Shown: positions 10,752 to 22,710 of the stretch, in pieces
Position numbering within the stretch: position 1 is the first letter of the stretch
Layout of the letters: every line of letters begins with the position of its first letter
Source of the DNA: Anaspis maculata
Taxonomy: Eukaryota > Arthropoda > Insecta > Coleoptera > Scraptiidae
Length of the DNA: 64,000 bases
NCBI GenBank assembly: GCA_949128115.1
Contig: OX421965.1
Coordinates: 8,711,420 to 8,775,419, forward strand
Direction: 5' to 3'
Made by a program: the position numbers and the translations under genes
The notes under the pieces: model-generated
Seen by the model: the letters and a program-made list of their open reading frames with translations, nothing else
Databases searched by the model: none
Told to the model about the DNA's origin: nothing

Positions 10752-10847
10752 CCGGACTTCCTTCGGACTTCCTCAGACTTCCTCAGACTTCCTCCGGACT
10801 TCCTCCGGACTTCCTCCGGACTTCCCCCGGACTTCCCCTAGGCTTCC
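10752..10847. repeat. Minisatellite, unit about 11 bp (GGACTTCCTCC)
   Basis: GGACTTCCTCC and one-base variants (CAGACTTCCTC, GGACTTCCCCC) repeat about eight times in tandem. The minus-strand Gly/Glu/Arg-rich open frame here is a product of this repeat, not a gene. Confidence 0.8.
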
Positions 10848-10859
10848 TCCAGCATGTAC

Positions 10860-12013
10860 ACCAGACTTCCCCAGCGGTTTGTCCCTCGGTCGAAGATTTG
10901 GACTCACGCCTTCGGATTTCATCCTTTCAAGACATCGAGTTTCTTCGGGCTGCAGGTCGTACAAGAGTCTCATGGTTTCAAGTCATCGAGCTCCTTCAGG
11001 CTGCAAGATTTTGTCTGAAAGATACCTCCCACTCTCTCTGTGGTGATACAACTTGCCATCTTGAAAGCTCTGACCAGCTGCTCTTGGAAACTGTGATACA
11101 CGGTCGTGTGTCTTTCCTCAGGCGAGGACTATTGGGAACGATTTTCATTGGCCGTAGAATTCCAGAGGTTTGCGTAAGACGTGCATTTTATTTGTTTTTG
11201 CCATTTCATTTCATCTTCCTCTGCCTTGTTGTCTGAAACGACATATTTCGCTGTTTACGGAAGGTACTCGAGTATTTTTCTGTTGAAAACAGAAGAGGGC
11301 TTGGTTGGAGAATATAAGTGTATCTTGGCATCATGAACGCCCACGCTCCGACAGAAGATGAAGAGGGAGACGGGGAAAATGCATTTTAGGAGGAGTTGGG
11401 TGTAGCTTGGTGTGCAATTATAACGAACAACTATTTTGGTATCGATAATCAAAGAATTGTTCTTACATGGCTAGGGGTGTCGTTGAAAATTATTGTGATG
11501 AGTTACGACCAAAATTTTCATCCCTGGTTATAGCTTCAACTGGAAGGCAAATGCCATAATTATAGCAACGATTGTTGGAATAATGGTACCTATCTTGAGG
11601 CATTGAACCTTGAGTTATCTTCAGGGAACATGGAGTTAGCCCGAGAACTACTATACCTTGAAGAAATTGGAGAATGTAGCTCCTACCACCATCGCCTTAC
11701 ATTTTAAACTGAATGGTAACGTTAACATAACATTGCCTTTATAATATTATGATTGTGAACATCGCCACTTGGAACCCGTTGTTCTGGGTGCGAACATTTA
11801 ACATTAGGCGGTCTTCCTTTACCACGATCTCACTTCGCCGCATTTCAGTGAAAAAAAGCGAGAAATTGCTGTGACTTGAACACTGAGCACAAATTGAGTG
11901 TGAGACACCACTATCAACTGAAGTACGGGTATTTGAGATTGATTTAAAAGGAAACCACTTATCACCATTGATCGACATCACCGTGTAAATCAAAAAGTAT
12001 CATTAAAACTGAC
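10860..12013. other. Rest of the large dorsal intron: no gene seen
   Basis: No frame resembles a known protein and no clear repeat is visible. The sequence is ordinary mixed-composition intron DNA leading to the donor GTCAGT just 3' (minus strand) of exon 12014-12326. Confidence 0.6.
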
Positions 12014-12326
12014 CTATAAGGAGCATCTTTGGTGACACACGACACGACCACCACGGCGCGTCGCCCCCGACACCCCATCACTTGTATTGAAGGAAAAGTC
12101 TTGTTCTCTGGCGTGCTCGAAGCACCGGGTATGGACCCCGCGGACCGTCCTTCGCACTCATATCGAAACCTCAACGCTTTCGAAGCCGGTTGTTCGGTGA
12201 TTTTCACAAATGGTTTCCCCTGCGTCCGTCGCTGCTGGGGCTGCTGCTGCTGGACCTGGGGCACTTCCCCGCCCCCGTTGAACATGCTGGACTCTTTGAA
12301 GTCCGGATCAGTCTCAATAACTTCAA
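12014..12326 (-). CDS. dl: Dorsal (Rel/NF-kB) exon with start of the Rel homology domain
   Basis: This exon begins the Rel homology domain. The minus strand reads EVIETDPDFKESSMF, a Gln-rich linker (VQQQQPQQRR), KPFVKITEQPASKALRF, then the DNA-recognition loop RFRYECEGRSAGSIPG. It ends with the conserved NKTFPSIQV, AVVVVSCVTKD and APY. RxRYxCEGRSAGSIPG is diagnostic of Dorsal/Dif-class Rel proteins. Acceptor TTTCATTTGCAG lies before 12326 and donor GTCAGT after 12014. The length of 313 nt fits a 2-nt start phase and a 2-nt end phase, matching both neighbouring exons. A GCRGRRAV segment replaces the commoner GYxGRAV, one residue longer. The linker before the RHD is longer and more Gln-rich than in Drosophila Dorsal. 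Dorsal is far more likely than Relish because there is no Relish-type N-terminus. Confidence 0.95.
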
Positions 12327-12387
12327 CTGCAAATGAAACCGGCATCATGAAATTGATCAAAAGGAAGAACAGCAGCTGTATACTTAC

Positions 12388-12444
12388 TGACATCACTTAT
12401 GTTGATGGCTTCATCTTGGCTCACGCCGTCATCGATCACAGCCT
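12388..12444 (-). CDS. dl: Dorsal 57-nt micro-exon upstream of the RHD
   Basis: The minus strand has acceptor TTTTGATGCAG before 12444 and a strong donor GTAAGTATAC after 12388. The 57 nt read AVIDDGVSQDEAINISDV plus one base. Joined to the next exon this gives INISDVIEVIETDP, the expected lead into a Dorsal Rel domain. Only 61 nt of intron separates it from exon 12014-12326. The first two bases (AG) finish a codon begun in an upstream exon that ends in phase 1. I could not find that exon or the start codon. Confidence 0.85.
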
Positions 12445-13780
12445 CTGCATCAAAAACAACATTAATTACAGACATTAAGGTATATTATACGGCACACATA
12501 AAAAAAGCGAAAGAGAATGCAAAAAAACCAGAACATCAACAACAACGCCAATAATTAATGTGAAGATAATGAGTATAATATGCCACCCATAAAATTGAAG
12601 ATATTTGTTATTGTTGAATAACGAGCGCTACGGATTACAAGCGGTTATTTCGCAATGTTAAGTGTAGTAAACAATATGTTATGTAGTGTTAGTGATAATG
12701 GGTGCTACTAAATAAAAAGATTTTGTTACTGTTATTTAGGGGGTGAGTCGCTAAATGAATCATCGTGTATGATTCAATGTAAAGTGTGTAATTGATCAGG
12801 AAGTATATTAACTATTTGTCTTTTTCAATGCGGTACAAATACCTATCATCCGGCATAGCCTCGTTTAGTTGAAAAAGTACCGAGGCATATATGTAGGTAC
12901 CTAACTATAGTAGGTAATTTCAACTAGGTAATTAGCTGATCGTTACTCATCGGTAGCAATTAGTACACAGCCGAGTTTTGTATCGATTTTAAACCGAACT
13001 CATCATCACAGTCAGTCCCACAAAGACCAGCGCTACAGATCAAGACCCATAATCCTGTGTCGCTTTTAGCTTAAGAAGTTTCTGATGCAACTTGAAAAGT
13101 TGTTGACGGGAATCGTTTTTTTTTTTGTCAAACAGGAACTCCTCCAAAGAGAAATTGTACGAGCAATGCTGTCAAATTTTCAAATTTTCAAAAAAAAATA
13201 AAAAATAGATTTTTGAAAATTGAAAAACTAGATAGCAACGCACATACACCTTTCTTCAAGAAAGTCACATGCCAAATTTGAACTTTCTATTTTCAGAAAA
13301 AAGTACCAAAAATGATTTCCCGTAGACATGAGAACGTGACATTTTTTCGCTTGTAACACGCCGCAAAAAATCTTCCGTGTCTCGTGTTATTTACGATTCA
13401 AAATAATTTCGCCGGCACAAGGCACAAGATGGCTGTCAAAGGCGAACTGTAGTGACAGATGACAATTAGAGTCAACTGACTCATCTCACTTTATAGCCGG
13501 ACGTGTATACTCACTATAACACGTGGTATGATCATCGGTGATAATTTTGAATAGAATCGTGTCATACGATTTCGATATTACCATATAGTTTACCCATATA
13601 CGATTACGATAGGTATATGGTATAATGTTATTTTCACTAGTACCTAGTTGTTGATACAATTTTCTTTAGTTGTGAAGTTGTAATAAATATATTGTCACTT
13701 TATCAAAAAAATTAATGTGCTAAACTCAAGATTTCACTGGAGTAATGTCAAAAACAAGCGAGTCTCTACAGCGGTACTTT
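12445..13780. other. Upstream dorsal intron or flank: no gene recognised
   Basis: AT-rich, with TAGGTACCTA-type words at 12880-12930 and an A-run stretch at 13180-13240. The initial coding exon of dorsal should lie in this direction, but no ATG-containing frame with a phase-1 donor could be chosen with confidence. Confidence 0.6.
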
Positions 13781-13839
13781 GGCACCCCATCAGGCGCAAC
13801 CGCGGGCAAGAAGCTGGCAAGAGGCGGTTTTGTTGTGCC

Positions 13840-13950
13840 GGCAGGAGCTGCTCAGGGTAGATCACTAGACAAAGAAAGTAGATCCAGCTGGGCCGTGATT
13901 GGCGTATGTATCTACTTTCTCTATTTAGTGATCTACCCGGAGCAGCTCCT
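13840..13950. repeat. Short hairpin (MITE-like)
   Basis: GCAGGAGCTGCTC then GGTAGATCACTA and AAAGAAAGTAGAT is inverted as ATCTACTTTCTC, TAGTGATCTACC and GAGCAGCTCCTG around a loop of about 30 bp. It generates spurious frames on both strands. Confidence 0.7.
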
Positions 13951-13999
13951 GGTGCAAAGCGAAGAAGGCTGAAGCGCGGAAATGCGCGATGCGCTGTTG

Positions 14000-16356
14000 C
14001 CACGTCAAGCATACTTGCAGCGTTGCCATAGCGGGTGCCAATAAGGTGACGGTTATGTTCCCGCGACCAATTCTAAGAAATGTCACTTGTGTGTTATTGT
14101 CAGTTGTCAATCTGCCTCTCGCGGCAATTTTATGGCGGAAAAATGAATTTAAATCGCGGACACGTTTCTAAACTGTACAACGTCGTGCTACATAGTCGAC
14201 CATAATATTAGGCTTTTTTTTCATTTTGAATATGGAATAATCTTGGGAATAATGATGGATGCTAATACACTATGTCATCCGCAAATCTATACCATATAAA
14301 CCTATAGACTATTAACAAAAACAAAAATTGAATTGAAAAAAAAAACTGTAATTATTTCTATTAAACCAAATGAGGTAAATTAACAATCAGACAGCGTGTC
14401 AGCCCTTTCCTGTCGTGTAGTAATCTCTGCAAATATAATAAAGTAAACATTCTGTTTGTTTTCTGATTTCACGATCAAGCATATCAATAAGTTATAGGTA
14501 GATAAGTATAGAAATAATACCCTACATAATCAATGTTTATTTCCCATTAAATCTTGAATCACATTCTTTTGATATACTTAGATTATTGTTAATACAATTC
14601 AGTATAAAATAAGATGGTTTTGCCATCCGATACCTATGTTTCTAGAAATAATGTTTGCGTCATATATAAGATAGTAGCTAAGTAAGTACCTGATATTTGA
14701 TGATGATGAGTGCCTGTTTGATTGCTCTCCGACACTGAAGCGAAGCCAATAAAGGTATGTATGTTCAAGGCCGCGTTTTCCCGCCAAACGGCAGGCTTTT
14801 CCTTATTTCAACCGTTCTATACTTTTGAAAGAAGTGTGCTTATCATTTTCAAACAAATCTAATGACCAAATATGCTCAAGAATTTGTGTAACAAGCAAAC
14901 ATTCTGTCGTCTGCTTGTGATCAGCGGAAGAATTAATGAAATTCGGCTCAGATCGCCAAGACACTCCGGAAAATGTACGACACAGTTGAAAACATGAAAA
15001 GTGAGAAAATGCACACTTAAGGGCGCCGGTCGATTTCAATATGGGTGTCACAGAAATAAGTGCAAAAAATCTAGACTCTCCATTTTGTGTGGAAAGCCGG
15101 CTTCGTGACAGAGCTGCGACACCACAAAATTAGACTTTTTTCCTGTTTTTTTTACTAATAACTCATAAACGGCTTGACGCACTAAACTGCTGTAATTAGG
15201 CAAACCAATGTTTTGACCTGCTGTAATTAGGCAAACCAATGTTTTGACCACAGATGGCTTTGACGCATCGTCTACCTTCAGGTCAAATTTCGGGAAAATC
15301 CCACTGGAAGTTCAAAAGCTGAGTGAAAGAAGTGAGGAAGTGACAGAACGGAAGAAGCCAAAAATAAAAAACTTCACAGCCGTTGTCAACATCATCCAAG
15401 GATTTCGTGGTTCACTTTTTTGCACCTATCACTGGGACACCTGTATTCGCTCACGTCTTCCTGCTTGACGATTATGCGATTGAACAACCTTATTGTACAA
15501 CAGGAATTTATCGATGATAGGTCTATATTAAGATTGTTTGTACTTTTTTTCCTGAATCGAATTGAAGAAGATTGTAACTTGAAAACAGGCGGTTCGATTT
15601 CGTTACTTTTCACATTCAAAATAGGAGAGTTGGAATACCTTCAAAATTATCTGTTACCCGACCCTTATTCCCATTCAATATTTTTAGGGGTTAATAAAAG
15701 GTCGAGGCCAAACTGATTTTTTTTGCGAATATTCGCCCATGGGTGATCTTTATTGCTGGCCGAGTTGTCTTAGAAAGTAGGGAGGTATAGAGTACTAGTG
15801 ATGCTCACCAACATTGAAAAAATCTAACCCTCGATCTAACCTTAAATTTCCTACTTCGACTTTCGACGACTTGTTTACTCCATCACTGTCTGTGGATATG
15901 TCAAAATCATCAGCACCTTAATGTTAGATCACTCATCAACTCCTCTACAAACAACTCTAAGGCTCAATTTTGATATTCAAATTTCTTTTCTATACAGGTG
16001 TCCCGACTTTAGCTCGATTAATTTTGAGGATGGCAGACCATAAAAAATGACGGTGACTTGGTTGTGAAAATATGCCTCGCAAAAGCTAATAACATAGATA
16101 TAGCCCTTATTAAAAGTTTGACTTTTTATGTTTTTTTTAATGAAACATTCATCAACGCATTAAGATAAGTACCTATTTGGTCGTAACTTGCCAGAGATTT
16201 ATTGTTTTGAATGATGATCTACTCATAAGTAGAATTTCACTTGAATCCAAACCAGTGGTTCAAAGTTGGGAGTGGCTGAAGGAGTAGCTATAGCTGAGGG
16301 GAGTGAGGGGCCATGGAAAAATAGTCAAATTTGGAGAAAAAAAACTTCATATGGGT
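14000..16356. other. Unannotated interval
   Basis: No protein-like frame. The only structure seen is a 31-bp tandem duplication, listed separately. The composition is AT-rich with ordinary microsatellite-like runs. Confidence 0.55.
15188..15249. repeat. 31-bp exact tandem duplication
   Basis: A 31-base unit starting TGCTGTAATTAGGC and ending GTTTTGACC occurs twice head to tail (15188-15218, 15219-15249) without a mismatch. This suggests a recent local duplication. Confidence 0.9.
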
Positions 16357-16975
16357 GACAAAATAAAAATTACAGTGTACAGACTTGTGATCTTCAGAAC
16401 TTCAGACCGGTACTCTTATACGGAAGCGAAAGTTGGAGACTAACGAACACAATGAAGAGTAAAATACAGGCCATAGATATTATGAAATACCTAAGGAGAG
16501 TTGAAAGAGTTACCAAAAGAGATCGGATAAGAAACGATACGATACGAGGAGAATTGGGAGTGGAGTCAGTTACGCACAGAATAGAGACGCAACAACTAAA
16601 GTGGTTCGGGCATCTTCCTAGGATGTATGAGAGAAGAATAACCAAACAGGTGTGGGAGGCAAAGATACAGAGAAGAAAGATGAGAGGTAGACCCAAGAAA
16701 ACATGGAACGACAAAATAGCAACAATACTGAGAAGACGGGAAGACGGAACACAACGACACAACATGGATCACAGCAACGGCGATGGCTAGGAACAGAAGA
16801 GAATGGGCCGAATTTGTACACACACATCAGAAAACCAAGTGTTGTGATTACTGCAGATATTTGTAAACACATTGTACATATTATTGATAAGTTGCATATT
16901 AGTATATTTTACCTTATTTACCTTACACCTAAAGGGTAAAACAAGAAATAAAGATTATAATAAAAACTTTAATAA
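16357..16975 (+). mobile_element. LINE 3' fragment (end of reverse transcriptase)
   Basis: The plus strand reads PVLLYGSESWRLT, then KSKIQAIDIMKYLRRV, KRDRIRNDTIR, KWFGHLPRM and RMRGRPKKTW-like residues (RKMRGRPKKTW). This is the classic C-terminal tail of many non-LTR retrotransposon reverse transcriptases (LLYGSExW, RR, WxGHLxRM, GRPxxxW). It is truncated at the 5' side and has a short 3' UTR ending in the AT-rich tail AAAGATTATAATAAAAA near 16975. It belongs to a different family from the LINE at 3512-6704, in the opposite orientation. Confidence 0.85.
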
Positions 16976-19060
16976 GGAGCCATAAAATTAACTAAAAAAC
17001 TCTACTGAATCTTATTTATCCGTATATTAAATAGAAGTTAGTGCACACTCAGTGGATGATCATTTTTATAAATAGTGCGTTCTCCTGACCCGACGGCGCA
17101 GATGCAACATGGACGCAACTGTCGCTATTTAGTGCCAAATTTGAAACATCCAGACAAATATCGACTTTTCTATGGAATACCAGGCTATTTCATGACTAAG
17201 TCTCCAGATAGATACAAAAAAGTTACTAAAAATGTGAAGAAGAACCAGTCGCAAGCCAAATTTCTATTTTGTATAGTTCTTTTTTGCAAAATAATGATGA
17301 TATTGGAAGTTCCTTGCTTACTTCGCAAATGATCCACAGTCTGTTAATCGCGATGTTGTCAGATTTGGCATGGCCGCCGTTACCAATAATACGTTATATT
17401 ACATATACTGTCACCTCAAATAGTCACTATAAAATCAATTTGTTTTGCAAGATGTTTCCTTGCGCTCTTCTAGTTAGGAAATCTGACACCATATGGAATG
17501 GAAGTTCAAAATTTGGAAATTATTATATCGAAGTAATTGAAAGTTATATTTCTTGTTCACTTGGCAACCCCGAATACGGATTCTGCCGTTCTCCTGCCTA
17601 GCTTCTGGGCCGGATAGTCCTATGCAATCCGCAGTACATTCATGTAGCAAGGATTGCCTGAAACGTACCGTATGAGAGTGGCTCTCGCGGCTCGCCTACG
17701 CCCCAAAGGGTTTCAATTAGAGGAGACTCGGAGAGGACCCTGATCAAAACTGCCAGGGCACGTGTTCGCGGAGACGGAATAAAATAAAAACTATTTCTTC
17801 ATCGTATCGACTCTCGCTTCTACACTTGTCATGACGCAGTGTTTATTTCCATTCTTTCTTGTAAGAACCGAATGCTTGCCTTCCTATTCCACCTTCAAAA
17901 TGATTGTTTTTAATGTTCAAAAGATTGAAATAACATCAGTCTCACAACTCACAAACAGTGAGCATCAATAGTTGAAAATTTCACTCACACAAACGATTAT
18001 TGATAGTTTTTCTGATCATGTTACGTGTTAACAGACGCTATTTGTCTGGAAGTTTCATATCAAGCGCCTAATTTTACGCGCATGGGCCCGGATAACACGT
18101 AAGATACACAGTTTTATTAGTCGTATCCTCGGTCGTATCACAAACAGTTTCCCAACATCACTTCGAATAACGAAAGTAGAGGGGAGCGAAGTCCCACCCT
18201 TATTTGACCCACCATATCTTCAAAAATATACGTCAATTTTCTTTTAACATTTTCCCCTGTTCTTCAGTGCGTGCTTTCCACCTAGCCCCAAGTTCGGTAC
18301 ACCTGCCATTTACGCATGTGCGGGTTCCAAACGGTGCTTTCCATCTACGTGTTCCTACTCGGTTCTGCGCCGTTCATTGGATCATCTAAAATTTTGTGCC
18401 ACACTATGGAACATGTGCCGTCTGGTGGTATTTGTACCGTCTAGGTGGAAAGCACCCACTGGCTTCCATATATCGCTCAGAAAACGATACCTACTTTCGA
18501 GACACCTGTATAATCGTCACGACACGACAACTGCGTCATCGACCGACAGCGGTCAACAATTACTAGTCAACATTGCTTGACAGTTTGACGACTGACGCCA
18601 GTGACGTCACTGCCGGTGCCGCCATCTTGGACATTTTGGACTTTTATTGTTTTGTTTTCACTTATTTATTGACCCCATTTTAAGAACCTGCACAACTGGT
18701 TGACCTAGACCAGTGAACATTGAACAGTGACTCAGTGACAACCCACACAGGTTTGAACGAATAAGTGCCTGCCAAGAGATGTGGTCCAGAGCCCAGCCCA
18801 GCGAACTTCCCGGTCCTGCCGGTACGTGCTTATAGCTGGTGACCACGACCACGCTGGTGATTGTGCGATAAAGGGCCACAAAAAGCGCACATTCCACAGA
18901 TTGACCATACTATATACCACCATTCTCTTTCTTATATTTACAATTCTGAGTCGACCTAGGTGAGGCCGAATGCGATTTACTTACATTGAATATTCTCCAT
19001 TTCGGAACTTCATCACCGTTTTCGCATCATATCGTATTCTCACTCGTCGCCATGGCTATC
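16976..19060. other. Unannotated interval
   Basis: No recognised gene. The frame at 17075-17332 is unlike any family I know. Near 18266-18465 the word GTGCTTTCCACCTA appears twice directly and once inverted, suggesting a decayed hairpin element. A GCCGCCATCTTGG word (YY1/Pho-like) occurs near 18618. Confidence 0.45.
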
Positions 19061-19064
19061 ATGA

Positions 19065-19365
19065 TGGCTAATAGACCATTTCCACTGACGTCACGCAGCT
19101 CCCTCTTGAACAGCTGATTCGGGGCAACTCAGTCAGATCTGCGTTATCTGTCACGGGGCACGTGGGCTACGTCAGTCATGTGCGTCAGTCAGTGTATAAC
19201 CTCCTTGGTCGATGTCGATGTGTGAAAGTCACTGGTGTGACAAAGTTTTGACAAACTGGCACGTATAGTTGACATCATGTTTGACGTTGCCCCGAATCAG
19301 CCGTTCGACACGTGCGTGTGACGTCATGTGGAAATGGTCTATTGCTCGGTCTATTGGCTACCATG
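19065..19365. mobile_element. MITE with inverted ends, about 300 bp
   Basis: GGCTAATAGACCATTTCCAC then TGACGTCAC near the left is inverted at 19320-19362 (GTGACGTCATGTGGAAATGG, then TCTATTGGCTACC). A further inner pair is ATTCGGGGC against GCCCCGAAT-like bases. No coding capacity. Confidence 0.65.
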
Positions 19366-19370
19366 AGACT

Positions 19371-19735
19371 AGGGTTGCTAGATTATCGACAGCTTTGGCT
19401 GTACAAGGGTTACGCAATCATCCGTTGCTAAGGGCCGATGGGAGGGGCTAAAATTCAGCTAGGTGTCAAAATTTATCATGAGCGGAGCAACAAGGAAATT
19501 TGCGGGGTCCGGTGCTGTTGCTTGATGTCCGCAACTCAACATAAAAGAAGATTTCATTACATCTAGCGGCATAAAAGACGTGTTTTGAAACTCATCGGGC
19601 AAATCATATCCACCCCGCACATGAATTTGTACACCTAAATCCAGAATAAACACGCTCTTGACAGCTAGAACCCGTTGGGACGAACGCCTATGGCGTTCCG
19701 TGAGGCCGACAGCTGTCAGTCCTTGACACCGTGAG
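19371..19735 (-). mobile_element. DNA transposon 3' fragment with transposase C-terminus
   Basis: The minus-strand frame 19653-19459 ends ATAPDPANFLVAPLM then INFDT and stop. A second copy near 59270-59439, in opposite orientation, encodes ATALDPTNFLLAPLM then VNFDK and stop. Both are followed by similar 3' sequence and the same end, TAGGGTTGCTAGATTATCG. Conservation of protein over DNA between the copies indicates a genuine transposase terminus. The end sequence resembles hAT ends, but the family is not settled. A further block (19667-19735) matches 58590-58650 inverted. Confidence 0.6.
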
Positions 19736-20417
19736 ACCGTTCAGTAATGGCCGGTCGCGTGATAATAAGGTTCCCTACATGCTACAACCAACCACTGATT
19801 CTCGCTGTTCATTTCTTTTCATCGCCTTTTTACAATTGACGTTTAGTTTACAACTGTCAACGTTCGACAGCTGACAGCTGCTTCTGTGACAGCTGCATGC
19901 GACATTCGTTATTAGGCAATTTCCAGCGAAAGTTAAAGTTTCGTTGATACTTGCGGTAATGACGATTGAAATGTCATGTAGCGACGAGAACACACTGTCA
20001 ATAATAGCTGTATTGCTGTATTCCTTTTACACGAAATCTCAGATAATCTCACTTCGGTTAGAGAGAGAAAAAGTGAGAATTCATGATAAGTGACGTTTCG
20101 AGTCATTTACAAAAATGACCAGCTACTTTTCCGGTCACTTTTAGCTTTTAGAATTTTCAAAAATGACGGCCATCACTACCTCAAAGCGAATTCACATCCA
20201 GTGGCGCAACAGCCAGAAATCTGAAATCAGAAATCAATGTCTTGTTTACGATTATCAGCGACTTATACCCTGTTTTCGTTGTGTGCGAAGCGTCATTTAT
20301 CGCTTCTCCCCGTCCAACACCCCTATTTTGCTCCCCGGTACTATTAGTGTCTCTAATCTTTTGTTTAAGTCCATTTCCACTTCGTTTGTGAAGTTGTATA
20401 ACCGCCTGGCGCTGAAA

Positions 20418-21342
20418 ATACGGTGAGGCGACAGTCGAGCGAAACCCCACAGGCGCTAACATGGTTCCGGGGCCACAGACGCGAAAGTGGTTTGAGGGAC
20501 ACACAAGCGAAAACTCTGATAGACGGATTCCGTAGTGCAATGTGGCAACGCCGCCCATCCTCCTGCGTCATCATCGGCTGCGCACAGACCCATCGGGGGA
20601 CACAGGAGCGAAAGCACCTTGAGGGCCACAGGAGCGAACGTGGTTTCAGCGACGCACAAGCGAAAGCACATCGGGGGACGCAGACGCTAAAGCACTTCGA
20701 GGGCCACAGGAGCGAAAACATTTGGTTTGGAGCTCTGCAGAATTCGTAGCGGTTCGTCTACTTCCAGGCAGATGGCGCCATCGGTTCATGTTCATCGATT
20801 TATAATGATTCATTGTTACCGAGCCACGTGTACCTACCTATAAGCATTGTCTATAAGCCATCAATCACTTATAATATAAGCTAAATTCTGCATTGTTGGA
20901 AACAATAAGCGAGGCGTGCACCGTAGGCGTAGGTACACGTGGCTCGATAACAATGAATCATTATAAATCAATGAACATGAACCGATGGCGCCATCTGCCT
21001 GGAAGTAGACGAACCGCTACGAATTCTGCAGAGCTCCAAACCAAATGTTTTCGCTCCTGTGGCCCTCGAAGTGCTTTCGCGTCTGCGTCCCCCGATGTGC
21101 TTTCGCTTGTGCGTCGCTGAAACCACGTTCGCTCCTGTGGCCCTCAAGGTGCTTTCGCTCCTGTGTCCCCCGATGGGTCTGTGTGCAGCCGATGATGACG
21201 CAGGAGGATGGGCGGCGTTGCCACATTGCACTACGGAATCCGTCTATCAGAGTTTTCGCTTGTGTGTCCCTCAAACCACTTTCGCGTCTGTGGCCCCGGA
21301 ACCATGTTAGCGCCTGTGGGGTTTCGCTCGACTGTCGTGTAT
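20418..21342. mobile_element. Foldback with minisatellite arms
   Basis: The arm 20418-20840 is an almost exact reverse complement of about 20935-21342, with a loop of roughly 90 bp. Within each arm a unit of about 25 bp, core CACAGGAGCGAAAGCAC plus GGGGGA or GAGGG, recurs at about 20600, 20626, 20651, 20677 and 20702. All open frames here are translations of this repeat. Confidence 0.9.
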
Positions 21343-21786
21343 TCGAAAATACACTGCGTAGTTTCGTAACTTTAATGATTTTTTGCTCGAAAATGTGTGG
21401 ATAATCTGCAATTTTTTTCTCACAGAATCTTAACCACTGTTTTTAGTCTATTCCTTCTTTGGGAATTATCAAAATCACGTGGCCCTTTATCGCACTGTGC
21501 CCAGCGAGCTGACCCTAGAGGCAGCAGTTTGGGCTTGGGGGTTTATTAAAGTTATACTGCATTTAACACTGGTGATTCTAGTTGGCTATTATAGTGCCGC
21601 CACCGGTGATATTTCTGACACTGATGGTGATGATGGTTTTAGCAAGGCATTCGCTTGCTGTGACTCTGGACTCACAATACTCACATGGTGAGGGGTGAGG
21701 GGCTTTATCCTGGAGAGTTTTTTAGAAATAAAAGGCAAACTGACACCAGTACTTCTCTATTTATATTAGAAAACGACTTGCTGCAT

Positions 21787-21836
21787 GGCTTGTACCGTGG
21801 CGTCATCTAGCGGCTTGTACCGTGGCGTCATCTAGC
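21787..21836. repeat. 25-bp tandem duplication
   Basis: GGCTTGTACCGTGGCGTCAT plus CTAGC occurs twice head to tail without mismatch. Confidence 0.9.
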
Positions 21837-22115
21837 GGCTTATGACAAAAGGTCACCATGATGGCGCCTCGATCTTTGCATATTTTCACTCAACGCTTCT
21901 ATTCACGATTGCTTACTACTTGCTACTAGTGGGGCTGCGCCCTCGTTCTGCAAGTTTCGGCTTCGTGTCTGGAAACCACTTATGTAACAGCCAACTCGTT
22001 TCGTAAACTACTATCACTTTGAGAAGCTGCAGTTTTTCCTTCATAATTCGCGAAAACAAAACAACACGGAAAGATTTAAATTCGTTATTCTTACGTTTGA
22101 AGCAACTACATATAA

Positions 22116-22228
22116 GGGGTGTTTTTTTGAATCTGGCGTCGAAGTGTGCTATGCTCTAGCCAAATTCGCCTGCATTCGGCCAGAGCAGAGCACACTTCGA
22201 CGCCAGATTTAAAAAAAAAAACACCCGT
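22116..22228. mobile_element. Hairpin MITE, 113 bp
   Basis: GGGTGTTTTTTTGAATCTGG then CGTCGAAGTGTGC is inverted at 22180-22227 (GCACACTTCGACG, CCAGATTT, A-run, ACACCC). It abuts the left end of the TA-flanked transposon at 22231. Confidence 0.8.
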
Positions 22229-22710
22229 TACGTTGTTTCAGATGAATTGCTATCCCAGTAGGTCATGAAAATCTAAATGCAGCTTTAGATTTAGTTACAT
22301 AAAACGTCAAACCAAAAGTGTCAATCTCATGGAAACTTCATTATTTATTCTCAGGTTATAAGTCAGATCTTTCACTCCTTTCAGTCAGAAAGTATTTCTT
22401 TAGTTTTTTATCGAGTATCACGTGCGGCACCTCATTCAAGGTGCACTTGAAGAAAGATACATACAGTTTTGATGTCAAATCGTCTGTTTCCGATCTCAGA
22501 ACTAGAAAAATGGCTACCTGGGGAGTTAGCAGATTTCCTCCCTGCCACAGTCTCAATCAACATTGTGCACATATCACACAGGTGGATAGTAAAGCAGAAA
22601 AGCAAACTCCATGGCACCATGGCCTTGAGAGGGTCAGATATCCAGAAAGATCTGCTTCTAAAGCCCAGTTACGCTGTTCAACTTCAACTGAGTCTTTTAG
22701 TGTTACTGTA

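Noticed and set aside
10773..10973. Gly/Glu/Ser-rich minus-strand protein
   Set aside because: Product of the GGACTTCCTCC minisatellite, not a gene.
17581..17780. Possible LTR or gene end with CCCCAAAGGG and AATAAAATAAA
   Set aside because: No paired LTR, primer site or coding sequence was found.
20365..21404. Frames rich in CPP, RSCVPR and HRGTQERKH repeats
   Set aside because: They translate the 25-bp minisatellite in different frames; both arms give the same peptides.
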